Origin: Thalassia testudinum
Taxonomy: Eukaryota; Streptophyta; Magnoliopsida; Alismatales; Hydrocharitaceae
Assembly (NCBI GenBank): GCA_037157565.1
Contig: JAZHRO010000012.1
Span: 54,675,501-54,739,500, forward strand
Direction: 5' to 3'
Length of the DNA: 64,000 nucleotides
Shown here: positions 55,090-64,000 of the stretch, piece by piece
How the letters are laid out: each line of letters opens with the position of its first letter
How positions within the stretch are numbered: the stretch's first letter is position 1
Notes under the pieces: model-generated
The model's input: only the letters and a program-made list of their open reading frames with translations
Told to the model about the DNA's origin: nothing
Databases searched by the model: none
Position numbers and translations under genes: made by a program

Positions 55090-55815
55090 TGATGGTTGGT
55101 TAGTTGTCACCAAAGGTAATTCCTTTAGTCACAATGACCCTTTGGTGATGGTTAGGGAACTGTGACCAAAGGAACCTTCTTTCTTCCACGCCAACCTTTG
55201 GTCATGGTTATTAACCGTGACCAAAGCTCTTTCTTCGGTCACGGTTCTACATCTGTGACTAAAAGTCTTTGGTCACAGTTTATAACCATGACTAAAGCTG
55301 CAGAACATAGCTAATGGTGGGCTTTGCTGACGGTGGCAAGTTGGAACCGTCACCAAAGCCCTATACTTCAGTGATGGTTCCACCAAAATCGTCACCAAAG
55401 GCTCGTGAACAAAGCTGCTGAGCCTATCTAACAATGCACTTCAGTGACGGTTTTGTGTGGAACCGGCACTGAAGCATAGGGTTTTGGTGACGGTTCCTCC
55501 TAAAACCGTCACCAAAGCCCCATGACAAAAGTTATAGAACGTAGCTAACGGTAGGCTTCGGTGACAGTTTTGGGTGGAACCGTCACAGAAGCTAGGGATT
55601 TGGTGCTGGTTCTACTAAAAATCATCACCAAAACCCTGAGGCTTTGGTGACAGTTTTGGGTGGAACCGTTACCAAAGCCTTTGGTAACGGTTTTGCATGG
55701 AACCATCACCAAAGATTCTTCTGCAACGCAACTTTTGCTGTCACTAATTGGTGACGGTTATGAGTCCTTTGGTCATGATTTTTAACCGTGACCAAAACCC
55801 TAATTTCTTGTAGTG
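55090..55815 (-). repeat. CACTA right terminus and subterminal hairpin array
   Basis: About 13 imperfect palindromes of 30-40 bases with arms TTTGGTGACGGTT and AACCGTCACCAAAG, at roughly 55136, 55196, 55236, 55267, 55321, 55368, 55437, 55480, 55555, 55597, 55642, 55679 and 55748. They end in AACCGTGACCAAAACCCTAATTTCTTGTAGTG. Several units are spaced by related spacers (for example CTATCTAACAATGCACTTCAG and GTAGCTAACGGTAGGCTTCGG), so pairs of hairpins were duplicated together. These are the presumed binding sites for the TnpA-like protein and share the motif with the left end. Confidence 0.9.
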
Positions 55816-55818
55816 TGT
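55816..55818. repeat. target-site duplication of the CACTA element, right copy
   Basis: TGT immediately right of the terminal CTTGTAGTG, identical to TGT at 23392-23394. Confidence 0.85.
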
Positions 55819-56532
55819 TTTGGAATTGAAAAGGCCACTTGCGATGATCAACATAAGGAAAAAAGGAGATGAGAATGGGAGCATGACCAGAGTTGCAGCG
55901 AGGCAAGTAAGAGCCCATTAGAGAGCAGGAAGGAGAATCCACATTCATTACGATGCGGTCAAGCTTTTGATAAATTCTGGCATTACCGTGGTGACCATTA
56001 CACCAAGAGAGTTGGTTACCACCCAAAGGGATGTCGAAGAGAGGGCAATCATTGATACAGGACCGAAATTGCAAGGCTTGAGAGTCTTTAAAAGGAGTAC
56101 CCCCCTTTTCTCAGAAGCATTGAGAATGAAATTGAAGTCACCCCTTAATATCCAAGGGACAGACAAAGAGTGAAGCGACCTCAGATGATCCCAAAGGGAC
56201 ACTTTCAAGATAGGATTGTATGAAGCATATATACCAGAAATAAGAAAGTTTTCCTCATGAAAACAACAACGAACAAATAGGGCTTGGTTCATGGAGTCAA
56301 ACATAGAAAGCTGAACTGTATTATTCTAGAAACACTAGATGTTAGGAGAGGACGGTTCGGTAAAAACATTATCAAAATTAATACACACTCTAACCATCAA
56401 AGCATCAGCATCCCCAGCAAAAGGTTCAATGATAAAGATAACATCAGGATGATTCTTCGAAATCAAGTAGTTCAGGCGGTTAAGAGTAGGGACATTCAGA
56501 ATGCCACGACAATTCCAAAAGAGGATCTTCAT
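55819..56532 (-). pseudogene. split LINE: ORF2 start and AP-type endonuclease domain
   Basis: Minus-strand start MKILFWNCRGILNVPTLNRL is the standard opening of plant L1 ORF2, whose apurinic-type endonuclease nicks the target. LISKNHPDVIFIIE follows, then two stops near 56330. FLISGIYASYNP, SVPWILRGDFNFI (the GDFN catalytic block) and EKRG come next. One base is missing in the C6 run at 56100-56105, so the frame changes to QFRSCINDCPLFDIPLGGNQ. The last codons read KWPFQFQN at the CACTA junction. The reading resumes as MWLRDSSI at 23394 on the other side of the transposon. Confidence 0.9.
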
Positions 56533-57244
56533 AAGGAAAGGGTAGTATTGAGGGATTTCGATCGGCTTCTGGTCATCCTTCCCACATCCATCACAAAGTG
56601 ACCACCACGGACTCCTCTAGCCTTAAATGGAGAGTGTGCCTCATGTGCTCAAACATTAGATGCAAGATCAACATCCGAAAAATCTACGAACTCAGAGGTG
56701 TCTAATTTGGATTTCGTATCATGGAAAGTTGCATCATCGCCCATATTCACTTCCATACAAGCATCATTATTAAAACCAGCACCTCTCGGATCTAGGTCAG
56801 GAGAAGATGATCAAATAGGAAAATATATACCCCATGTAAAATCACTGGTATTCATGATAGTAGGATTTTTCAAATGCACATCTTGATCCTGAGTCTCACA
56901 AGCCTCATCAACCGATAGAGTGGGAGAAAAACACCTAGGGTTTTTTTCAGTCAAATTTGTAGCCATAGGAGAAGCATGAGAACCAGAAAACTCAGAGAAA
57001 ATCGACAAGTCACGTCTACAAAGTGTCAAAATCCACACCTAAATCCGTCACAACAATCCATTGAAGAAAATAGTAAATCGTAAGCGGTTTGCAGGGAATA
57101 ATAGCATGATACGTAGATCCACCAACAAGATCACTAGAAAGTGAATAGCAATTCACCTGAGCAGCTTCCAATGAAATTGTACCCGAAGAGAGCGGTGTTG
57201 TCATCTTCGAGGAAGCAGTCGATCGGTGCTAACGAGTTATCCAT
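56533..57244 (-). pseudogene. split LINE: ORF1 remnant and leader
   Basis: A possible start MDNSLAPIDCFLEDD lies at 57244. Later pieces (SEFSGSHASPMATNLTEKNP, IMNTSDFTWGIYFPI, DLDPRGAGFNNDACMEVNMG, SKLDTSEFVDFSDVDLASNV) run in partly open frames up to the ORF2 start. They contain no DUF4283 or CCHC motif that I can see, so most of a normal ORF1 is missing or unrecognisable. Called as ORF1 by position only. Confidence 0.5.
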
Positions 57245-57268
57245 CGCCAAGTTTTAAGTCAGATATGG

Positions 57269-57763
57269 GTTGTTACGACTCGAACCTAGCTCCTTATGGA
57301 ATCCGGGAACGGCCTACATTGACTAATCCCAAGACCCAGTCGTCCATCGGGAAATAAGCCAAAAATATAAATACAACATTCCACACATGCAATATAGTTA
57401 AGCATTTTAATAAAAGATAGAAAAACAGAGCAATAGTCTCAAGTAGACATCGCGCCACAGGAGAAAAATGGAGTTCACTATCTAACCATCACAATAGAAA
57501 TAGAAAGACGAAAAGCAACGTAACAGGTTCCAAATACACTAAAATACTCACTAAAGCAGTAAAACAATGTCTCAGAAGTGGAAACAGAATGGGAACAGAC
57601 TAGAGCTGGGCTCGACTAGGCCCAGCACCCTCCGTAGCTAGTGGTACTGGTTGCTCACCTCCCTGACCTGAACATATGTAACAGTTGTCAGCTAAACGCT
57701 GAGTAGAGTGGCAACTTAAGAACATTAGATGCATTTAACTGTTGAAAGCTGTAAACTATTTAT
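57269..57763 (+). mobile_element. Tekay/Del-like LTR fragment
   Basis: Begins TGTTACGACTCGAACC and contains GAATCCGGGAACGGCCTA and AATCCCAAGACCCAGTCG, blocks usual near the start of Tekay/Del LTRs. The layout matches the region starting at 11515. It runs into the Athila-like LTR at 57764, which appears to have interrupted it. No internal region is present. Confidence 0.45.
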
Positions 57764-60375
57764 TGTTGACAGGGCTATTTAGGAGATTAAAGTGTATCAT
57801 TGTAGTAAAGTCTCCTAAATCGCTTAATCAACAAATAAAATTTATAACTCGAATATTTAAATGAAGTCCGAGGTTAAACACAGGGAACAAATGTGGAATT
57901 CATGCACTGATCTTAACCAAAATATAAATGAGCACAGGAAATCAAGCTAATAATGATTTGCAATGAATAATAATTACTCATAATTGATCATAAATATATA
58001 ATATGAGTATATGAAGAGTTTGACATGGCAAAAAAAATGAAAATGATCCTAACAAGTGGTGATTTAAATCTCCTTTTAAATCCACATTTAAGCATGCATC
58101 TCAATTTAACCTTAACCATAGTACTTAAATAATGCACTAGTAACATAGATAATGCTCAATCAGATGACAAATGCTTAGATGATACAGTGCAAAGGCACTA
58201 TTCATCTTCTTCAACTCTTCTCTTCCTTCTTCTTTCAGAGTTTCCCTTCTCTATTTCTTCCCTTCGCAGCATAAGGGAAACAACCCCACAAATTTGGCTA
58301 AGTGATAGCCACTCCACAGAGCAAAACCCCTCCTTCCCTGCTCTTTCTCTCTTTCCTTCCTTCCCTTTCTCTTCTCTCAAAACCAAAGCATAGTTGGATC
58401 CATATACGGGTTAACGGGTAATCGAGGTTTGGACCAGGCCCGCATGCTGTGTGCACGGGCGAGATGTGAGGCACGAGGAGGCGTGTGAGGGGGACCTTAC
58501 CCCTCGTGTGTTCGAGGAAGACAACCGATATGACAAAAAAGATTTATGTGCTACCGTGTGGCTTTCTCTTCACAAGGTGGGACTAAGTCCCACCCTCTTC
58601 TTCATGCATCTACAGTAGAGGAGGCTTCCTCAATTGGAGCAGTAGCAGGTGGTGGCACCTTTGATTGACCACCTGAGGGTGGTCCTAGGATGTTTCCGCG
58701 TAGACTGGGGGTGTCACCTGGGGTGTGCACGACCTGGAGCTCGAAGAACAACGTCGGAGATGCTCCGAGGCGGTGGAGAATGGCGAGAACCTGCAATCAC
58801 GAATATGGGCTTGAAAGCCCCAGTCAGACGACTCAAAGGCTTCGCCCAAGCACGGCGAAGATTGTGGTGGCAGTTTTGTAGCGTGAAGGTGCGTCTGGTG
58901 GTGTGTCGGAGTCGGAGGAGGAGCGTGAAGGTGGGTGAGTTCAATGGGTGGTTTGGGTGGGTGGAATGGCAAAACAAGAGAGGGGTTTCGAATGTGAGGT
59001 GATGGCAGAGCTCGTGGGAGTGTTGCCGAGGTGGATGGATGGGTGTAGCGAGCGAATTACCTTGCCGGAGGTGTTGCCGGAGATGGGGACGATGGTGGAT
59101 GACTGTGTAGTCGAGGGTCGATTGGGGGTTTTGAAGAGGTGAGAAGAACCTAGAGACCTAGCTAAACCTAATTGACCTAATTTAATTGGATGAAAGCGAG
59201 GAAAGAGCACCAATTGTGACCCGTCAATGCCATGGAAGAGAAGTTCTCCGTTGAGGGAGACGATGGCGAGGAAAGTTTGAAATCGACGGGGCTTTGGTCG
59301 GCCACCGTCGGAGGAAGGGGAGGACAACTGTGCCTCCAATTTGACGGTTGCAGGCTCGAACAAAGGATAATGAGGAGAATCGCTAGAGCGTAGGTCAGAG
59401 GAGGCCAAAGATAGGGAAAAGGGAAGATTTTTGTGGCCAAACCAAGCTAAGGAAGTAAGGCATGCAATGTAGGTCCATTATAGGCCATGGGGAGAGGTTT
59501 CAAGCATGGAAGCCAAGCTTCTAACTCCACGATTTTCATGCAAGTAGGACATGCAAACCTTTGAAAGGTTCGCATGAGGATTTGGGAACAAGTTAGGATT
59601 CATGGACAGTCCCATTTGGAAGAGTAAGAAATCTTCGCTCGAAACTCGACGGTGAAGGTTTGACCTTCCAAAAATGGTGCGAGAACATTTTTACAAAGAA
59701 TGATGATAAAGTTAGGGACATGGTTGCAATTAATTTGAAAGTTAGGGGCATATGTGTTAGAGACAAGAGTTAGACAGGACTAAAATGCAAACTTGGTCAA
59801 GGTGATCTCTGATTGGCCCCAAATTTTGGTATAAACATAATTTTGATCCAAGGAATTTGATGGTGAAGCCAAATTTAGGTTTGACCAAGTTTGACTGGGT
59901 AAATTATGTAGAAATCCAAATTAGGGCAATTGTCTCTCTAAGACTTTGTTTTAGGTTAAACTAGGTTCTAATGGTCAAATCAAAGATATAAAACCTTATA
60001 GAATATTTTTCTATGATTTATAAAAGGTTTAGGTGAATTTTATCCTGACCAAAACCTCAGTGAATTAAGTGACTCTATTTTTAGGGTTTCAGATGTCATT
60101 TAATTCTCATAATGCGTGAAAACCCATTTCTGTCTATATGGACCATCTTGTTAGACTTTAATGCACATTTAACCTTTAATAAACCCTTGAGAAAGCCAAC
60201 GGTTGTTCTGCGTTCATGATATGATGGTAAAATTATAATTTTAACCCTAGTTTTATGTTAAACTCTCAGAAAGGATGTGTAGTGAATTACAGTCCTTTGG
60301 TGGTTATGTAGGAGCACTTATTAATGGAATATGACTAATTAAAGCTAAATATGGCTTATGATGATGTTATCATCA
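57764..60375 (-). repeat. LTR of the second Athila-like element
   Basis: About 2.6 kb. Landmarks in common with the LTR at 42061-44765 include GGGTTAACGGGT (58407), GAC.AGGC.CGCA, GGGACCTTACCCC/GGGACCTCACCCC (58490), GGTGGGACTAA/GTGGGACTAA, the block with GACTAAAATGCAAACTTGGTCAAGGTGATCTC (59789) against 44175-44210, and the ending. Frames inside it (58649-59002, 58941-59408) are not genes. The minus-strand start TGATGATAACATCATCATAAG has the same shape as in the first element. An inverted repeat ATTTAGGAGA...TCTCCTAAAT spans 57777-57820 near its plus-strand left edge. Confidence 0.7.
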
Positions 60376-60387
60376 TACCACCATGCC
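60376..60387 (-). promoter_or_regulatory. polypurine-like tract of the second element
   Basis: Minus strand TTAGGCATGGTGGTA directly before the LTR start. The corresponding tract in the first element is TTAGGCATGGGGGTA. The T inside the purine run may reduce its function or reflect decay. Confidence 0.55.
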
Positions 60388-62000
60388 TAACTTTTGATAG
60401 TCTCTTAGCAAAATCTTATGAAATTAACTTGAATTCTAGACCATGCCTTAATGTTCAAAGTCTTGATTCTTTCTTCTTTTTAGAAATTAGGTTAGAATGC
60501 TAATAATAGGCCTAGATGTACTCAAGTACCAATCAAGATCCAAACCTGACTAGCTTTAGGCTCAGTCTTCCACGAAGGTTTCTAAGGCCCACAGAAACTA
60601 ACCTAAGGTTCGTTGAACCCCATGATTAAAGCACTCGTGCTTATAACATGGTTAGTCCAGGTTTAGTTTGCAATGTGTTTTGTTAAGAGAGAGGGATAGC
60701 AGAAGTTTTGCATTTTTAGAGAGCTTTCACTCTCTTTTTCTTTTCTTTATTTCTAGCTTCGGATTGGCTCGAAAGCACGGTCTATATCGGATTCCTTGCT
60801 CCCACCATCAATCCTCGTAGGGTCCTTGGCAATCGATGCTTCGGATAGCACTGCCCAATGCAACCCCCAAAACCCTAGCTTTCGACACTTCGAGATAGTG
60901 CCGCTCATGGCATTCTGTAGCTAAATTCATACCCTGGCAATCAACATTTTGTGATAATGCCATCCATGGTATCTGAACCAGCACAAGGTTCTTACATGGT
61001 CCCGGTAGGATATTTAGATATCCTAGGAGACAAGCACCGAGGAGACGGTATGTTATTATGCATCTTCGAGGGGAATTTCCCACCTCTCTGCATCGAGAAA
61101 TCATTCAAATCAACTTGTGTTGGTAAGTTGCTCCTAATCTAGGTAGCTTTTTCAGAACAGGATTAAACGCTTTTGCTTGATTTTGATTATTAAGTGCACT
61201 GAATCAGACTTATGTGTGGATTAGGGTGCTTAGGTTACCGAATCCCGCGAACCAGAGGTTAGTTAACAAGGCCGAATAATCCCTAAGACTTAGACCTAAT
61301 ACATAAGCTTTACATTTTCCTCAACCTCTTGGGGACTATCCAGATCTTAATGGATACGTGAACTTTTAAGTACTAAAACAAGCCCAAGAGGCCTAAATCA
61401 ACACTTATACTAATCTCTTTGTCTCTTTGTTCTTTTAGGACTTAATTTTTTTTCTTTTGATTTTGTCTAGAACTTAAGTAGATTTCATAATCTTTTACTA
61501 ATGACTATCACCTTTTTGTTTCAAATTGTAGCTCCTTTTTAACATTTAAATCACCTCCTCTCTTTCTCCTCAAGAATGAAATGCAATTAGTTCCCTCAAA
61601 ATTTCCTCCTTTTTCTCCATTTTTATTTTTTTTATTTTTTTGAAATATTTATTTTTTTGTGAGAACCCCTTAGAAACTAGAGTTTTTGTGTGTTTGCACT
61701 TTAACACCCCCTATGCCTAAGTTTTGCAATGTCCTCATTGTAAAGCGAAGGGTATGAAATCAGCATGGTTCATAGGTTAGAACAAGGTCAAAAGGGTGGG
61801 TGAACAGGTCGAGATGACTGTTACGAATGATTTTGTGCTCTGGTACAAGTACCAGAGGTGGGGTCAACTGTTTTAACCCTGAGCTCAAAGTGCAGTAGAC
61901 GTGAAGCTTAAAAGGATAATCAGAAGAGTCTCGGGTTTTTGAAATAATAGGTTGCCTATTGTTAAGTGCTAAATTCAATGCCTTCAGCTGAGCAGAAAGT
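60388..62000 (-). other. non-coding 3' region of the second element
   Basis: Parallels 44778-46309. Shared blocks are GTACTC.AGTACCAA.CAAGATCCA, GGCCCACA.AAACTAACCTAAGGT, AGAGAG.GATAG, the 50-60 base tandem trio at 60826-60975, GGAGACAAGCACCGAGGAGA, TTACCGAATCCCG against TTACTGAGTCCAG, and ATGCCTAAG.TTTGCAATGTCCTCATTGT near 61713. The minus frame at 60808-61104 mirrors the one at 45210-45524 because both translate the tandem repeats. No gene is called. Confidence 0.65.
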
Positions 62001-62625
62001 GGTCATGGAGTGGTCAAATCAGACGAATTCTATAGAATAAGCACCTTGATCAAGAGCCTGGTTGGTCCAACCAGGTGCTTGTTCAGATTAACAGGCTGAT
62101 GATGCAGCCTAAACCCAATTAGTCTGGTGGGTCAATGGATGTGGATCAAAAGATTTGGTACCCACCAGATATTCTAAAGCTCAAATAAATGTGGAAATGA
62201 AAACCCAAGGTTTGGCTAATTCGAATCAGCTTGGTCAAAGTACGGATCCTCAAATGAAAAAGAGATAGTGGAGGATGTTGGAACCCTGTGAAAGTGTTCA
62301 GAGGAAGATGGGGCGTGATTTACGATCTGATCGATATCCGAAACCTGATAAAAGATGGAGAATCATATGCAACCGGATCATTGAGAGGAGAATCAGAGTA
62401 AAAGTTGATTCCGGAGGCAGGTCGGGGTTGGGATCAAATTCGAGAAGGTTCTGTATGTACTGTAGAAGAGGTGGCTTCCAAGAGAATTGTGTGTGAGGGC
62501 TCCTCTAGAAAAGGTTCAAAGGTAGGTGTATCTAGAGAGTCCTCATAGAGCCTATCAAAATCAAATGTAAATGCTTGGAGAATGCTTATAGGATCATGAA
62601 AATCGGAGTCAAGAAAATATTCAAA

Positions 62626-62994
62626 CTATGGATTGCATACACTCTCGGCACTTGTAGTTTCTGAATCTAATAGATCATAAAGGAATGATTCCAAGTCAAT
62701 AGAACTTGATTTTGAATCGATGATCTCAAGATTAGGGACCTCAGAGTCAGAGTCAAGGAATGGGTTGTGGATGCTGAGGTCATAAATTGTCTCGTAGTCG
62801 TCAGGAAATAAAGATTCTTCGAAATCAGAGTAAGATTCGAAATCATCGGAGAACTTGCGAAGATCGTGTTCTGAACCTGATTCCAGATCGGACGTTCCAC
62901 CACAGAGTGAATTGAGATGTGGAGAAGCAGCAACCTGACTTGGATCTAACCTAAACTCAGAGTCCGAACTCAAAAAGGTGTCCCTGTTAGGCAT
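62626..62994 (-). CDS. acidic open frame in the second element, function unknown
   Basis: 122 codons without a stop, from MPNRDTFLSSDSEFRLDPSQ to DLLDSETTSAESVCNP. About a third of the residues are Asp, Glu or Ser, with clusters such as DFESYSDFEESLFPDDYE and EIIDSKSSSIDLESFLYDLL. No domain, signal peptide or membrane segment is seen. It lies where the end of pol would be in an intact element. It could be a non-autonomous-element protein, a remnant of a captured gene, or an accidental frame. I do not recognise the family. Confidence 0.3.
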   Translation of the reverse strand: MPNRDTFLSSDSEFRLDPSQVAASPHLNSLCGGTSDLESGSEHDLRKFSDDFESYSDFEESLFPDDYETIYDLSIHNPFLDSDSEVPNLEIIDSKSSSIDLESFLYDLLDSETTSAESVCNP

Positions 62995-63091
62995 GGGCTC
63001 GAGTTCTTAGCTCCTACGAGAGAACCAATCGAATCCCAACTCTTCTAACTCCTCGATTTTTGTGTCATAAATTAACGTGATTTTTGAAAAA

Positions 63092-63463
63092 TCAATTTGT
63101 ATCATAGTTCAACTTGAAAATCCGAGTCTCATCACATGGGGCCTCATAATTATCCCAAATAGGCTCGAATCTAGATTCTAGGTTAAGAGTAGGGATTGGA
63201 TTATAAAAATCTAGGTTGGGCTCTATTGGGATGTCAGAATCATCCTCGAGAATTACCTTAATAGGATAAGGCTCGGGATTTACATTCTTGAGGAGTTCTA
63301 TTTTAAGCTCATCATTATAGGTGTCTGGGAATTCAAAGCTAGGCGAACCAGGTTCTTGTATCTCTAGGGCTGGCTTGAAATTGGGAACACCTACAATTGG
63401 ATCTTCCAAACCCAACTCAAGATTAGGCATATCAGTCTGCACATAAGTTGGATCATATTCCAC
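63092..63463 (-). CDS. second acidic open frame, function unknown
   Basis: 123 codons, from MEYDPTYVQTDMPNLELGLE to DETRIFKLNYDTN. Rich in Pro, Asp, Glu and Asn, with repeated short phrases such as PNLELGLED, PNLDFYNPIPTLNLE and PNFKPALE. It follows the composition style of the frame at 62626-62994 but is in another frame, about 100 bases upstream in element orientation. The two may be pieces of one longer gene separated by a frameshift or intron. No known domain recognised. Confidence 0.3.
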   Translation of the reverse strand: MEYDPTYVQTDMPNLELGLEDPIVGVPNFKPALEIQEPGSPSFEFPDTYNDELKIELLKNVNPEPYPIKVILEDDSDIPIEPNLDFYNPIPTLNLESRFEPIWDNYEAPCDETRIFKLNYDTN

Positions 63464-63491
63464 CTGGGTCGAGGATCCACAACCTTGATTC

Positions 63492-63800
63492 TCAAACTAG
63501 GATTTGGGTTGGGATCCAAGATGTTTCGCTAAACACTTGGGGAATATACAGGTACTTTTTATCGATAATATGTTTCAACAATTTTATCATCTCTTCCCAT
63601 TTCTCAAGGTCATCTTGGTGTCTTTCCCAAAGTACATGATTTGTCAGACATTGGAGATATTCAAAGTTATGCAATTTTTCTAATTCAATATATCCTGTCA
63701 TGAGAATATCTTGGGTTGATCCATTTGTTATTTGTGTTAATATTAATTTAACGTAATTTGCAATAAAGGAGGTTGTTTTTGGGATATTAACCTGAATCAT
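63492..63800 (-). CDS. third open frame of the second element, function unknown
   Basis: 102 codons with a less acidic composition: IANYVKLILTQITNGSTQDI, YIELEKLHNFEYLQCLTNHV, ERHQDDLEKWEEMIKLLKHI. The Leu/Glu/Lys/His-rich second half looks helical. It is in a third frame relative to the two acidic frames. No match is recognised. It is listed because three consecutive same-strand frames of 100 or more codons in AT-rich DNA are unusual. It could be a gag-like or accessory protein piece. Confidence 0.3.
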   Translation of the reverse strand: MIQVNIPKTTSFIANYVKLILTQITNGSTQDILMTGYIELEKLHNFEYLQCLTNHVLWERHQDDLEKWEEMIKLLKHIIDKKYLYIPQVFSETSWIPTQILV

Positions 63801-64000
63801 GCTGACTGAATTTGAGGTTTTGTCATTAACTCAATAAAATTTCAGGGCATCCTTAATCATTCTATCTCTCATGGATATTCTGGATTTAGGTTTCCTAAAT
63901 GGTCTTTGATAAGTCGGTTTTCTCTTTGGAAAATGATGATTAAGATGATTTGTCGTTGTATTTCTAAGTGGTGGAAAATCGACTAATCAAAATAATTAAA

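Larger units (their letters stand above)
23395..55815 (+). mobile_element. 32.4-kb CACTA (En/Spm) transposon carrying gene fragments and nested elements
   Basis: The left terminus CACTACTAGGGAAGGG and the right terminus (reverse complement CACTACAAGAAATTAGGG) both begin with CACTAC. Both are flanked by TGT and both are followed by arrays of the same imperfect palindromes. The interior holds the two standard genes of the superfamily in the standard orientation (Tnp2-like, then TnpA-like), then captured fragments of at least three host genes, an Athila retrotransposon and a piece of a second LINE. Without the 11.7 kb Athila insertion the element is about 20.7 kb, long but within range for gene-capturing CACTA elements. 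Both transposase genes are broken, so it can move only if proteins are supplied elsewhere. Confidence 0.9.
57764..64000 (-). mobile_element. second Athila-like element, incomplete at window end
   Basis: Same orientation and architecture as the element at 42061: an LTR from TGTTGACAGGG to GTTATCATCA (57764-60375), then minus-strand GGCATGGTGGTA polypurine-like tract, a 50-60 base tandem trio (60826-60975), a second purine run at 61707-61711, and GGTTGCCTATTGTTAAGTG (compare GGGCTGCCTCCCGTTAAGCG at 46259). From there leftmost pol should begin, but no integrase is found up to the window end. Three acidic or unknown minus-strand frames occupy the space. Either a non-autonomous derivative or an element with a replaced interior. 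Confidence 0.7.

Noticed and set aside
1..64000. CRISPR arrays, rRNA, bacterial operons or phage features
   Set aside because: Nothing of the kind is seen. The regular repeats present are LTRs, minisatellite and CACTA subterminal units.

Overview
The window is nuclear DNA from a repeat-rich flowering plant. It contains plant-type LINE, CACTA (En/Spm) and Athila-type Ty3/gypsy elements and one plant secretory lipid-transfer-type gene. Nothing here fixes the species or proves monocot versus eudicot. Nearly all of the sequence is transposon-derived. The only intact-looking host gene is a small cysteine-rich secreted protein on the minus strand at 14908-15231.

Layout. 1-2580 is repeat-like sequence with a striking AGCT-rich tract and a plus-strand LTR-like promoter/primer-binding segment. 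2985-11243 is a minus-strand LTR of the Athila/Tat type, built as a tandem array (about 2.9 kb units, then about 1.05 kb units). 11515-12700 resembles a Tekay/Del LTR. 12701-17470 is AT-rich and holds the lipid-transfer gene. 17474-18890 looks like an LTR full of CAGACGTC-type motifs. 18891-19925 carries an inverted relative of the array at 2985.

The main structure is nested. An L1-type LINE on the minus strand (5' part 55819-57244, 3' part 19931-23394) is split by a 32.4 kb CACTA transposon at 23395-55815. The transposon has CACTAC termini, a TGT target-site duplication and hairpin-rich subterminal arrays at both ends. Taking out the transposon and one TGT joins the LINE reading frame exactly. 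The CACTA element carries a decayed Tnp2-type transposase gene (26621-29848) and a decayed TnpA-like gene with a 48-bp minisatellite (30292-32955). It also carries captured host-gene fragments: a protein-kinase piece (33348-33441), a PP2C/cyclic-nucleotide-binding/kinase gene (39571-41092), and three pieces of an aconitase gene (38914-39151, 41452-41592, 53757-53936).

Inside the CACTA element lies a minus-strand Athila retrotransposon (42061-53756). Its 3' LTR and tRNA-Asp primer site are intact, its gag-pol is broken, and its 5' LTR is cut off where the third aconitase piece begins. A second LINE fragment lies at 54235-55060. Right of the split LINE come a Tekay/Del-like LTR fragment and a second Athila-like element (57764 to the window end). 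That element keeps the LTR and 3' architecture but has short acidic open frames where pol should end.

The order of events reads as: LINE insertion; CACTA insertion into the LINE; Athila insertion into the CACTA; then mutation of all of them. The gene fragments may have been captured before or after the CACTA jumped. Everything rests on reading the sequence by eye, without alignment or database searches.
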